Below, piece by piece: positions 1 through 9,600 of a DNA stretch of 64,000 bases. Location of the stretch: the NCBI RefSeq assembly GCF_003675385.1, contig NZ_RCWZ01000002.1, forward strand, positions 930,001 through 994,000, in the 5' to 3' direction. Origin of the DNA: Mucilaginibacter kameinonensis (GTDB lineage: Bacteria > Bacteroidota > Bacteroidia > Sphingobacteriales > Sphingobacteriaceae). The position numbers and the translations under genes are program-made. Below the pieces are notes generated by a model. The model did no database searches and was not told the origin of the DNA. It saw only the letters and a list, made by a program, of their open reading frames with translations. Every line of letters starts with the position of its first letter. Within the stretch, counting starts at the first letter, position 1.

Positions 1-2
1 AG

Positions 3-134
3 TTTTTAGGTAGTGTGATCCATATGGCTGTTAATCGTTATTTCAGTAACAGGCAACGCCTGCACGAATGTATCCTGTACGGCCTTATGTTAAAGTTCCT
101 CAAATCGGAAAAAGCCAGAAAAGGTAAAGCTTAG
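3..134 (+). CDS. C-terminal fragment of a lantibiotic dehydratase (LanB / thiopeptide-type) protein
   Basis: An open frame enters from the left edge and stops with TAG at 132-134, giving the last 43 residues of a protein. The stretch SVIHMAVNRYF followed by SNRQRL and a helical Leu/Lys-rich tail matches the ending of the LanB elimination domain, and it lines up with the end of the complete LanB at 2293-5388 (SLIQMNMNRLF, KTRQRV). This suggests a second dehydratase or a separate elimination-domain protein belonging to the same cluster. The gene ends one base before the convergent LytTR regulator. Only the tail is visible, so whether it is full length or split cannot be told. Confidence 0.68.
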   Translation, partial: FLGSVIHMAVNRYFSNRQRLHECILYGLMLKFLKSEKARKGKA

Positions 135-135
135 G

Positions 136-876
136 CTATTTAAACATTTTATTATTGAGCAACGCAAAAAAGCCGTCCCGGTAAGTAACTCCTATTGGAA
201 CTTTTTCTTTGATCTTATCAAATATTACCATGTTGCCGTCTATTGCTTTAATGCGTTTTAACGCTATGATGTATGATTTATGGGTACGCGCAAAATCTTC
301 CTGCGGCAGGCTGTCGGCCAGCGTTTTCATGCTTACCAGCGAAATATGTCTTTCTGTTTCAGTGAAAACCGAGCAGTAGTTTTTAAGTCCCTCTATATAA
401 ATTATATCCTCGAAGTTTATCCTCACTATTTTGCCCCGATCGGTTTTTAGATAAAAGGAGTCGGATTTTGATTGGAGGTCAATTACAGGAACAGCTGGCT
501 TAAGTGCTGCAAGCAATAAAAGTTTATCAAGTGCCTTTTGCGAAGCCTGTAAAAACCTGTCAAAGGCAAATGGTTTGAGCAGGTAATCAAGTACGTTATT
601 CTCAAAGCCGGCAAGCGCAAACTCGCTAAATGCCGATGTTATAATGATTTCAGTGCTTTTGGGCAGCATTTTGATCAGGTCGATACCTGAGAGCTCGGGC
701 ATATTGATATCAAGGAATATGAGATCAACAGCCGATTCTTTCAGATATAATAATGCCTCAATAGGATTTGTAAATGTTTGAGTGAGATTAAGAAAAGGTA
801 CCTTTGATATAAAATCGCTTAATATATCAATGGCATAAGGCTCATCCTCAACTATAATACAATTAATTACTTTCAT
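136..876 (-). CDS. LytTR-family response regulator
   Basis: The 246-residue protein has an N-terminal receiver domain (about 1-120) with acidic residues D11/E12, the phospho-acceptor D56 in FLDINMP, and K102 in the YLLKPF motif. The C-terminal half (about 140-245) is a LytTR DNA-binding domain (DRGKIVRI, DIIYIEGLKNYC, FARTHKSYII). It is translated after the sensor kinase, with a 14-bp overlap at 863-876, so the two form one operon. By family knowledge the regulator binds paired direct repeats upstream of its targets. Its place between two LanB genes suggests it controls the lanthipeptide-type cluster; that link is inference. Confidence 0.93.
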   Translation of the reverse strand: MKVINCIIVEDEPYAIDILSDFISKVPFLNLTQTFTNPIEALLYLKESAVDLIFLDINMPELSGIDLIKMLPKSTEIIITSAFSEFALAGFENNVLDYLLKPFAFDRFLQASQKALDKLLLLAALKPAVPVIDLQSKSDSFYLKTDRGKIVRINFEDIIYIEGLKNYCSVFTETERHISLVSMKTLADSLPQEDFARTHKSYIIALKRIKAIDGNMVIFDKIKEKVPIGVTYRDGFFALLNNKMFK

Positions 877-1969
877 GATACTTTAAAGGCATTATAAGTT
901 TACACTCATAACTGTTATGCGTTTCATCCACCAACAATTCATATCCTTCCCGCCCATATTCATCCATTAATCGTTCGCGAATATAATTAAGTCCTATGCC
1001 ATTTGACTGTACTTTGTTAACGCTGTTATTGTTTTTATAATTAAGCGAATAAAAGTGCAGTTTCCCATCGTGAATAGTAATGTTCAAAGTGGCTTCTTTG
1101 GTAGCCTGATTGAAAATACCGTGCTTAAACATGTTTTCGATAAGCGTTATCAAAACCAATGAAACCACCTGATATGGTACAGCGCTGCTTTCAATATTTA
1201 CCTTCATAAAAAAAGCTTTGCTCCGGCTTTCATGAATTTTTATAAAATCCCTGATGTAAGTAAACTCGCTTTCAAGGCTGCTATAACCATCTTCATTTTT
1301 GGTTAGCGCATACCGCATAATGTTTGATAGGGTAATGATCGATTCGCCAACTTGAGGGAGTTTTTTGTAGGTTTCGGCGTATAAAAAGCCAAGTGTATTA
1401 AACACAAAGTGAGGATTTATCTGCGATTTAATCACGTTTAATTCGGCTTGAAGAGCTTTCTTTTCAAGTATCTGTTGCTTTTCAATGAGCTGGGCGGCTT
1501 CACGTTCTTTTTGGATCACTTCTTTGGCAAAACCATACGCCGCACCCATTCCCGCAAAGTAAACCGTTCGCATAATAAGCGACATTCGCCGGAAGGGGCT
1601 TGCGTGCGCGTTAAAACTGACATGTTGTATAAGAGAATCGCCAAGGATCTTAAAAAAAACTACTATTGAAGTAACAATGGTAAAGGCAACTGCTATTGCC
1701 AATATCAGCAAGAAAATATTCTTTATTTTTTTGGTTAAATACCTCACACCACGCCAATAGTTATAAAACACCCAGGCGTTTATCAAAAACGAATAAAGGG
1801 TGCCCAGGGGCTCGGCGGGTTGCTTGGCATAAAAAACTATTACTTCTTCGTAAAGTATATATATAAGCCAAAAAAGCAAATGCCAGCCTATTGTTTTTAA
1901 CCTCGATTTATCGGCTCTCAAATTTAAAATCATAATTTTTTTGTCCCTGCATTTAGCGGTTTTGGTCAT
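863..1969 (-). CDS. LytS-type sensor histidine kinase
   Basis: This 368-residue inner-membrane protein has about four transmembrane helices in residues 25-150, a short coiled coil (about 155-180), then the His_kinase domain with H187 in INPHFVFNTL, and a degenerate HATPase domain (LITLIENMFKHG, GIGLNYIRERL). It is the classic partner of LytTR regulators in Bacteroidota and lacks an extracellular sensor domain, so it probably senses a signal in the membrane. The start is uncertain: ATG at 1969 gives a charged 12-residue extension, and ATG at 1933 is an equally good choice. It is transcribed divergently from the precursor candidate at 2080. Confidence 0.9.
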   Translation of the reverse strand: MTKTAKCRDKKIMILNLRADKSRLKTIGWHLLFWLIYILYEEVIVFYAKQPAEPLGTLYSFLINAWVFYNYWRGVRYLTKKIKNIFLLILAIAVAFTIVTSIVVFFKILGDSLIQHVSFNAHASPFRRMSLIMRTVYFAGMGAAYGFAKEVIQKEREAAQLIEKQQILEKKALQAELNVIKSQINPHFVFNTLGFLYAETYKKLPQVGESIITLSNIMRYALTKNEDGYSSLESEFTYIRDFIKIHESRSKAFFMKVNIESSAVPYQVVSLVLITLIENMFKHGIFNQATKEATLNITIHDGKLHFYSLNYKNNNSVNKVQSNGIGLNYIRERLMDEYGREGYELLVDETHNSYECKLIMPLKYHESN

Positions 1970-2034
1970 TCAGAACGGGGCATTGGTACTAAAATTTTCC
2001 TCTCCAGGAGCCCTTTAGCCACATTTATCTCAAT

Positions 2035-2068
2035 TAACGGCTAATCACCCCCATTTAGTAACCATTAA
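2035..2068 (+). promoter_or_regulatory. Possible LytTR-type direct repeat upstream of the precursor gene
   Basis: TAACGGCTAAT at 2035-2045 is followed by TAACCATTAAA from 2059, two related half-sites 24 bases apart, just upstream of the start at 2080. The same TAACGGCTAAT plus TAACCATT arrangement recurs at 5433-5467 after the LanB gene. LytTR regulators are known to bind spaced direct repeats, but no consensus for this protein is known, so the assignment is tentative. Confidence 0.25.
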
Positions 2069-2079
2069 AAATTAAAATT

Positions 2080-2232
2080 ATGAAAAATCATAACAAAGCC
2101 TCACTGCCAAAAATTCAAATCAAACAAGTGCAAATTTTAAACAGGTCAATAAATAGTCAAACCGTTAAAAATGTTAACGCTGCTGTTAACTATCCCACTA
2201 CAGATACAATGACCACTTCAACCGGCTTTTAA
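2080..2232 (+). CDS. Candidate lanthipeptide-type precursor peptide, Thr-rich and cysteine-free (50 aa)
   Basis: A short frame with ATG at 2080 and TAA at 2230-2232 encodes 50 residues, 60 bases upstream of the LanB gene and in the same direction. The N-terminal part is basic and amphipathic (SLPKIQIKQVQILNRS), as in leader peptides. The last 13 residues (YPTTDTMTTSTGF) contain six Thr and one Ser, the residues LanB enzymes dehydrate. There is no cysteine, so ordinary lanthionine rings could not form within this peptide. The position is exactly where precursor genes sit in class I clusters. Translation is not proven; the call rests on position, length and composition. Confidence 0.6.
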   Translation: MKNHNKASLPKIQIKQVQILNRSINSQTVKNVNAAVNYPTTDTMTTSTGF

Positions 2233-2292
2233 TCTGTTTCGCTACGGATAGTGATGTATGTGCATTAATAGTTAAAGCTAATAGTAATTATA

Positions 2293-5200
2293 ATGAAAAC
2301 AGCAAAGCTTTCTGAACAATATAAATTTTCATCAGGATTGATGCTAAAGCTTCCTGCATTTAGTTGCCGGGAGATGATTGATAAGAAAATTATCGGAGCA
2401 TTCATCAGGGATGAACTGTTTATGCAGGCGCTTTGGCTTACTTCTAAAGATCTGTACGAAGCTGTTTTAAATATTGATGATATAAGTGATCAAAAAAAGC
2501 GGGAGAAAATTGAAATAACCCTTACAAAATTTATAAACCGGAGCGTAGCCAGTGCCAATTCGTCGGGATTGTTTGCTGGTTACGCGGTGGTTAATTGGGG
2601 CGAGTGCACAGATTTGGAGCTTGGCGGCATTTATCAACATGCAAGGCTAAATGTAGCAGCTGCTGTTAATATAACGCATCGGTTTTTAGATGATGAGGTT
2701 ATAAGATCATTGCTGAATTACAGGGTGAATAAAACGCTGTATACGTTAAACGGGGCTTACAATAAGATTGATTATCAAACTTTAAACTGTGGCAAATATA
2801 AAGCCTCGTCGGTAAAGATAACCGATGATCTTCAGTCTGTCATCCGGTTTTGCCAGGATTTTAAGTCATATGATTCAATCAGGCTGTTTTTAATGCAGAC
2901 ACTCGGAAAAACTGGGGAGTCTGCTTTGGTTTTTTTGAATCAACTTATTGAAAACCAGGTTTTATGGAGCGAATTGGAACCTTGCGGAGAAGGTAAAGAA
3001 TATCTTGGCCACGCTATTGAAATTTTTACCCGATTAGAAAAAAAAAGCGCGAAAGCGCAAGCCTGTTTATCAACACTGAATTCGATTAAGGAGGTGCTGT
3101 CTGGCACCGATAGTGTAATTAAGAAAAATAATAAGGTAGCTATGATTTTGAAAGATTTGTCAGGGGACGCCTCACAGGGGACACTGCTGCAGGTAGATTA
3201 TTTTAGGCAGGGAGCTTCGGCTACGCTTGATAGAGCTTATGCCGATCAATTGCTTGATGCTATTGATATGCTTAACCGGATTTCACCCAGGCATCAAAGT
3301 AAAAATTTAAAAACATTTATAAAGCGCTTTAGCGACCGTTACCACGAGCAGGAGGTTCGGCTTACAGACGCGCTTGATCCTGAAAAAGGCATTGGTTACG
3401 CCGGAAAACGGCACACAGAGTCGTCAGGCCGTAGGCCAGATCATAAAGATCCTCAATATACGGATGCAGTAAAATGGCTTATAGGCCAAATTGTTAATAA
3501 TCCCGGGCAGGAAGTTATCCATTTACAAAAATCGCAGTTTGAGGACGTCAAAATTGGCGATGATGAATTGCCGCCAAGTTTTTCGGTAATGTTCCGTATT
3601 TCGGGGCACGATGAGCCTTTGCTTTATCTTGAACATTGTGGTTGGCCGGCGGGTGCCGCCATGCTTGGCCGTTTGGCAGGCGCCGATAGGAATTTTGGAC
3701 AGATTCTTGAAGAGATTGCCGAAACAGAGGCGCGTATTTATGAGCCGGCCGTAGTAGCCGAAATTATACATAAACCGGATGACAGTTTGGGGAGCTTTAC
3801 ATCCGCTCCGTATCGGAATTACCAGTTACAACCGCAGATAAGTGCAGGCGAGCAGGAAGTTAACTTAACAGATCTATTAATATCAGTTAAAGGGGGCAAT
3901 ATTATACTACGCTCGGCGAAATTGGGTAAACGGATTATTCCACGGTTAAATACCGCCTACAATTACGGAATGACGTCTTTACCTGTATATCAGTTCCTGG
4001 CTGATCTACAATGTGAGGATTCAAAATATCAGCTTGGTTTTAATCTTGATATATTACCTAAACTTGGGGTAACCAGAACGCCAAGAGTAGTTTATGAGGG
4101 CGTAATATTAGCCTTAAAAACATGGTACATGACCAATGCCGATTTACAACAGTTAGCAAAAGATTTAGCTGTTGATTACGACCAGGCCTGGGCAAAGTTT
4201 GTTAAATACTGGGACTTGCCGGATGCTTTTGTTTTTACAGACACCGATAGTGAATTGGTTGTACACACCGGCAGTCGACTTGAAGTTGCGGCATGGCTTT
4301 CATCGTGCAAAAAAAAGAATGAAATTGTTTTGCGTGAATACATTGGCGAACGCAAAAACATTGTTCTTAAAAAGAAGGATGAGAAACTTATCGGAAACCA
4401 GTTTGTAGCTGTTTTAAAACGTGGCGAAAAAACAACCAGCAAGTATGGTAGTATGGTTCCATTAAGTACAAACGCGGCAAAAAGGCAGTTTTTCCCGGGC
4501 GATGAATGGCTGTACGTAAAACTATATTGCGGTGTTAAAACCGCTGAGCAGGTAATTGGTAACGAATTGATCCAACTAAGCAAAAAGCTTTATCACGAAG
4601 ACCTGATAGATCAGTGGTTTTACGTGCGATATGCCGATCCAGAACCACATATCCGTTTCAGGGTTCACCTGGCGTCGGTATTTGCGTTAGGTAGGGTGAT
4701 TCAAAGTGTTAATAGCACTTTTTCGGCCCTGATTAAATCAAAGCAGATCTGGAAGGTTCAGTTTGATACCTATGAGCGCGAATTGGAACGCTACGGTGAA
4801 GCATCGATAGAGCTTGTGGAACAATTGTTTTTTAATGACAGCCTTGCTGTAGCCAGCCTTATATCAAGGGCGGAAATGACCGAAAACTTTGATGAAGTAA
4901 GATGGCTTTGGGGACTTTTATCAATCGATAGGTTACTGGATGACTTTGACTTTCAGCTTTCGCAGAAAACCGAGCTGATGGAATTGCTTGTCGCCTCATC
5001 TTACCCCGATGTTAACTATGATAACCTGCTCTCGAAGCAGCTTACCTTTAAATACAGGCACTACCGTAGCAGAATTGAAGGCCTTTTTGCCGAAGGCGCG
5101 GTAGTTACCGGTGATGACCTGCTCAGGTATCGGAGTTTAAATAACAAGCCAGTTGCTTTATTGCTTAATGAACTCATTTCATCCGGCACTGTACATCAGG

Positions 5201-5388
5201 ATTTGAATCTGCTCGTGATCAGCCTTATTCAAATGAATATGAACCGTTTGTTTAAAACAAGGCAGCGTGTTTATGAGCTGGGCGTATATGATTTTCTGTT
5301 GCTTTATTATAAATCAGTATTGCAAAATAAAGAATCAATTTATGAAACCAAATTTGCCGCCGGTGCAGAAAATGATTTCAGAAACTGA
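2293..5388 (+). CDS. Full-length lantibiotic dehydratase (LanB)
   Basis: The 1031-residue protein has the length of NisB-type enzymes. Residues about 35-720 form the N-terminal glutamylation domain (RDELFMQALWLTSKDLYEA near the start), which by family knowledge uses Glu-tRNA to activate Ser and Thr. Residues about 735-1020 form the elimination domain: WLYVKLYCG near 739 and DQWFYVRYADPEPHIRFR near 772-790 are typical, as is the SLIQMNMNRLF ending. The enzyme would convert Ser/Thr of a precursor into dehydro residues in the cytoplasm. No LanC cyclase, protease or ABC exporter follows it; those may lie left of the window. The neighbouring peptide at 2080 is the obvious substrate candidate. Confidence 0.93.
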   Translation: MKTAKLSEQYKFSSGLMLKLPAFSCREMIDKKIIGAFIRDELFMQALWLTSKDLYEAVLNIDDISDQKKREKIEITLTKFINRSVASANSSGLFAGYAVVNWGECTDLELGGIYQHARLNVAAAVNITHRFLDDEVIRSLLNYRVNKTLYTLNGAYNKIDYQTLNCGKYKASSVKITDDLQSVIRFCQDFKSYDSIRLFLMQTLGKTGESALVFLNQLIENQVLWSELEPCGEGKEYLGHAIEIFTRLEKKSAKAQACLSTLNSIKEVLSGTDSVIKKNNKVAMILKDLSGDASQGTLLQVDYFRQGASATLDRAYADQLLDAIDMLNRISPRHQSKNLKTFIKRFSDRYHEQEVRLTDALDPEKGIGYAGKRHTESSGRRPDHKDPQYTDAVKWLIGQIVNNPGQEVIHLQKSQFEDVKIGDDELPPSFSVMFRISGHDEPLLYLEHCGWPAGAAMLGRLAGADRNFGQILEEIAETEARIYEPAVVAEIIHKPDDSLGSFTSAPYRNYQLQPQISAGEQEVNLTDLLISVKGGNIILRSAKLGKRIIPRLNTAYNYGMTSLPVYQFLADLQCEDSKYQLGFNLDILPKLGVTRTPRVVYEGVILALKTWYMTNADLQQLAKDLAVDYDQAWAKFVKYWDLPDAFVFTDTDSELVVHTGSRLEVAAWLSSCKKKNEIVLREYIGERKNIVLKKKDEKLIGNQFVAVLKRGEKTTSKYGSMVPLSTNAAKRQFFPGDEWLYVKLYCGVKTAEQVIGNELIQLSKKLYHEDLIDQWFYVRYADPEPHIRFRVHLASVFALGRVIQSVNSTFSALIKSKQIWKVQFDTYERELERYGEASIELVEQLFFNDSLAVASLISRAEMTENFDEVRWLWGLLSIDRLLDDFDFQLSQKTELMELLVASSYPDVNYDNLLSKQLTFKYRHYRSRIEGLFAEGAVVTGDDLLRYRSLNNKPVALLLNELISSGTVHQDLNLLVISLIQMNMNRLFKTRQRVYELGVYDFLLLYYKSVLQNKESIYETKFAAGAENDFRN

Positions 5389-5432
5389 GCTTTATTACGT
5401 AACAAAGTAGATCATATTAGTATTAATTAATA

Positions 5433-5467
5433 TAACGGCTAATTACCGGAACAATACTTTAACCATT
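5433..5467 (+). promoter_or_regulatory. Second copy of the TAACGGCTAAT / TAACCATT motif
   Basis: TAACGGCTAAT at 5433-5443 and TAACCATT at 5460-5467 repeat the pair seen before the precursor gene, here with 27 bases between starts. It lies in the 250-bp gap after the LanB gene, where no open frame is convincing. It could be a regulator site for the next gene or a relic of cluster duplication. Confidence 0.2.
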
Positions 5468-5638
5468 CCTACACAAATCGCATTAAGCTTTCTGTTAATT
5501 CAGGAGGCTTTTTGTTTTTGTAAAACATAGCATTCGTTTTCTTAATAAAAGTTTAACAAAGGTTCGGGTATGTCAGGAGCAATATAAATGTATTTTTGAC
5601 GCTGCTATTGCCTGTGTTAAAGAGGCGGCACTTATACA

Positions 5639-6541
5639 ATGGAAAGAAGATCGGCATTAAAAAATATAGGAGGCCTGCTTTTGGCGCCTTCATTGGCACT
5701 TGGCAAAACAACAACATCGACCAAACCTTCGTTACGGATAGCCCATATTACCGATGTGCACCTGAAAGATAAGTTTGATGCACCCGCGAGGTTTACGAGG
5801 TGCCTGCACCATCTGCAACAACAAACACCTAAAGTTGATATGGTATTAAATGGTGGCGATATTGTTTTTGATATGAATAAAGAAAACATCGGCACTATTA
5901 ACGATCAATGGAAACTGGTGCAAAACATAATGAAAAACGAATGCAGCTTGCCGGTTCATTATTGTTTGGGTAATCATGATATCTGGTGGTATGAGGATGA
6001 TAAAGGCCAGGCCATCTATGGCAAAAAATATGCTTTAGATAAGCTGCAGCTTGTAAAACCATACTACAGCATGGTTAAAAACGGCTGGAAAATTATTGTG
6101 CTTGATAGTGTGCATCTGGATATTGATAATACCTGGTACATAGGCAAACTGGGCGATGAGCAATTTAACTGGCTTAGCGACGAACTGAAAGCTACCGATG
6201 CTAATATGCCGGTGATGGTAATGTCGCACATTCCGATACTTACCGCTTTGCTGATGATTGAAGATGATATTGTAAACAAATGGACGATGCTTGGCGGCGA
6301 TATGCACACCGATACCGCTAAGATCATTAACCTGTTTTATCAGCACCCTAACGTGAAGTTATGCCTGAGCGGGCACCTGCACATGCGCGATAAAGTGGTT
6401 TATAATAATGTTACTTACCTGTGTAACGGCGCGGTATCCGGCGCCTGGTGGGAGGGTAGCCGCCGCGAAACGGCACCCGGCTATGGTTTGATTGACCTGT
6501 ATGCCGATGGTACCTTCGAGGAAAAATACGTGAATTACTAA
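5639..6541 (+). CDS. Exported calcineurin-like metallophosphoesterase
   Basis: A 300-residue protein starting with MERRSALKNIGGLLLAP, a Tat-like signal without a perfect twin-Arg motif. The five metallophosphoesterase blocks are all present: DVH (near 43), GGDIV (near 72), GNHD (near 108), SHIP (near 198) and GHLHMRD (near 240). These bind a two-metal centre that hydrolyses phosphoesters. It resembles the Icc/3',5'-cyclic-nucleotide phosphodiesterase-like family; the true substrate is unknown. It is likely periplasmic. It stands alone and is followed by a terminator. Confidence 0.88.
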   Translation: MERRSALKNIGGLLLAPSLALGKTTTSTKPSLRIAHITDVHLKDKFDAPARFTRCLHHLQQQTPKVDMVLNGGDIVFDMNKENIGTINDQWKLVQNIMKNECSLPVHYCLGNHDIWWYEDDKGQAIYGKKYALDKLQLVKPYYSMVKNGWKIIVLDSVHLDIDNTWYIGKLGDEQFNWLSDELKATDANMPVMVMSHIPILTALLMIEDDIVNKWTMLGGDMHTDTAKIINLFYQHPNVKLCLSGHLHMRDKVVYNNVTYLCNGAVSGAWWEGSRRETAPGYGLIDLYADGTFEEKYVNY

Positions 6542-6552
6542 AACATAAAAAA

Positions 6553-6581
6553 GGGGCGGACTAAATTAAATAGCCCGCCCC
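6553..6581. terminator. Bidirectional hairpin terminator
   Basis: GGGGCGG at 6553-6559 pairs with CCGCCCC at 6575-6581, preceded by an A-run. It separates the convergent phosphoesterase and DUF2723 genes. Confidence 0.75.
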
Positions 6582-6603
6582 ATTGCATATATATGTTGGT
6601 TGT

Positions 6604-9600
6604 TTAGAGCTGGAGAATACTTTTAAATTTTTCGGCATAATCATTAAACTGCGCCATCAATTGCCCGCTTAACTCTTTTTGGTTGCCATTGTGGGTTACT
6701 GCCACCATGTTGTTTAGCAGCAACATACTATTGTGTACATCACGTGGGCTTAACTTGCCTGTATCCTTTTGCAATTGATGGTAATTGTACTCAAGCTGAT
6801 CAGTTAAGTAGCTGTTAACGCTTTTTATCAGCTTGTTACCCAGTTTGGCATAGTCAAGTTTGTAGGAAGTATCGGCCATGGTAATTTTACCTTGTGCAGC
6901 CATGAAATTTGGGTTGATATCAGGCATCACTTCCTCGTATTTATGCAGCGCATTAAGTGCAAGATCGGGATGCCCGTCCTTTAGCAGCCCTGCAGAAAGG
7001 TCGGAAAAAGCTGATACCATCTGCGGATAAAACATGGTTGTTGACTGCTGATCAAGGTATTTAGCAGTTTTAAAATTGCCGAATTTAAACTTGTTCATCA
7101 TGTTGCTGTACATCACTAAGCTATTGGTTTTTGAAAGCTGATCTGCCAATGATGAATCTGTTTTGAATGGTAATAATCGGTACGCAAAACCTTCCTGGTA
7201 TAAATAAGGCTGTAGCCCAACCATGCTTGTCTGCCCGATAGAGGTGGTAAAGCAAATTGGTCGTTTCCAGTCGTTATGAGCCAGGATGTCAATCATAGCA
7301 AGGTTTTCTTTGGTAATGTAATTAGGAGGGAATTTCCATTTCATGGTATCCGTCAATAACCCTTTTTGCTCGGGCGTGATAACCTTGTTTTTCATCACGT
7401 CATTTGCGTTAACCGCAAGCTTGAAGTTTTTGGTTGGCAAATAGTTTTCGGTAGTTCCGTTGGTATATTCAACCTGGGTGCGTTTATCATCTGAGGTAAT
7501 AAAATCAAATATGTCCTTTACATCAACGTAGCCCGGTATTTTGGCATCATTATACCTGATCACGTCGCGCGTGCCTAACTTGTATTTATCAAAGTTCATA
7601 GTGATAGGCAGGGCATCGGCCTCGTTTATTTTATGCTGCATTTGCCTTACCGACCAATCGGCACTTAGCAGGCTCAGGTTTACGATGCGTACGTCGGGGC
7701 GAATATTTTCCACTTCCTGATCGTACCATAAGGAGTAGGTGTCATTATCGCCCAGATCAAACAAAATGGCGTTTTTAGGGCACGACATCAGGTAGTTGTA
7801 AGCCATATCATGCGCTGCCATCTTGGTTGAACGGTCATGGTTTTTCCATTCCTTGCTGGCCAATAAAACAGGGCCAACAATGGTGCAAAGTACAAATGCC
7901 CCAATGGTTGCAAATCGTGGATTGATTTTTTTAGGTACCAGGTCAATCAACGCGATTAACCCTACTCCAATCCAAATAGCGAAGGCATAAAACGAACCAA
8001 CGTATGAGTAATCACGTTCGCGCGGTTGTACCGATGCTTGGTTAACATACAGCACAATGGCCAGTCCGGTGAAAAAGAATAGTAATGTGATCACCAGCGC
8101 GTCTTTTCGTCGTTTTTGGAAATGATACAGCATTCCTAATAAACCAACAACCAAAGGCAGAGCATAAAGCGGGGTATAGGTAACATTGTTCAAAACAAAC
8201 TTGGGGGTATTGGAAGTGTTGTTGAATAAACCCGATGTCCAGTTGCCGCCTACGCCGTTCATATTGGTTTGCCCTTCCATATCGTCATCACTGTAGCGGC
8301 CAACAAAATTCCACATAAAGTAGCGCCAATACATCTGGTACATTTGCCAACTGAACATCCACTTTAAGTTATCTGAAAAAGTAGGAGTAGCGTTGTCGCG
8401 CAGTTGAAGCCAGTCTCGATAAAATTGGGCATCCTGGGTATAGGTAGTATTCTCCTCTGTCGACCACATGCGGGGCAAAATACTGGTATGGTCATAAACA
8501 TAATTAGGTTTGTTATAGGCAATCTCATATTTGTTTTTGCCTTTGCGGTACAGGGGCGTGCCATCGGTAACGTCGGTTATTTTAGCATCAAAGTATGGGC
8601 CGCTTAATAACGGTGTTTCGCCGTATTGGGTACGATTAAGGTATTCAACCATGGTGAACGCGTCGCTCGGATGCGAGTTGTTGAGATTTGTACCAGCCGA
8701 TGCCCGGATTGGGATATATATAAATGAGCTATAGCCAAAGTAAATAAACACGATGCAAAGCAGGCCCACATTTAAAAAGTGTTTTTGATTGCGGATACTG
8801 TACCATATGCCTGCTACTAATGATCCTATTAGCAATAAAAAGAAGAATAAAACGCCGCTTCCGAAACCAAGACCAATCGTGTTTACAAAAAACAGATCGA
8901 ACCGGGCGGCAAGTGAGATAGTATATCCCCTTATCCCAAACTGAACAAATGCCAATATCAGGATGCTGATAGCGAATGCGATAAGGCCACTTTTGATATT
9001 GATTTTTTTATGCCTGCGAAAGTAGTAAACCATAACCAGGGCCGGTATAGTCAATAAGTTAAGCAGGTGAATGCCTATGGAAAGACCAATGATATAGGCG
9101 ATGAACACCAGCCACCTGTCGGCTCTTGGCTCATCTGCAACGGCGTCCCATTTTAAAATTGCCCAGAATACCACTGCGGTACATAACGACGACCAGGCAA
9201 AAACAATGGTTTCAACCGCCGAAAACCAAAAGGTATCGGTAAAGGCGAATGCAAGGGCGCCGGTTAACCCGGCACCCATTATTTGTAAGGTTTGGGTTTT
9301 GTTTAGTTGGAAATCTTTTATAGCGAGGAGCTTTTTGGCAAATGCGGTTATACTCCAAAATAAAAACATAATGGTAGCGCCGCTGGCCAATGCCGAACCA
9401 AGGTTGGTGAAGTAGGCTACTTTGGTTCTATCGCCCATGGATAGCAGGGAAAAAGCCTTACCTATCATAGCAAAAAGCGGATAACCCGGCTGGTGCGACA
9501 CCTGGAGTTTATAGGCGCAGGAAATAAATTCGCCGCAATCCCAAAAGCTTACAGAGGGCTCTAAAGTAAGGATGTAAGTTAGGGATGCAAGGGTAAAACA

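Noticed and set aside
1448..1669. Plus-strand open frame of 73 codons
   Set aside because: It lies fully inside the sensor kinase gene on the other strand and has no protein-like features.
5389..5638. LanC or a second precursor after the LanB gene
   Set aside because: No frame of suitable length or composition exists in this gap.
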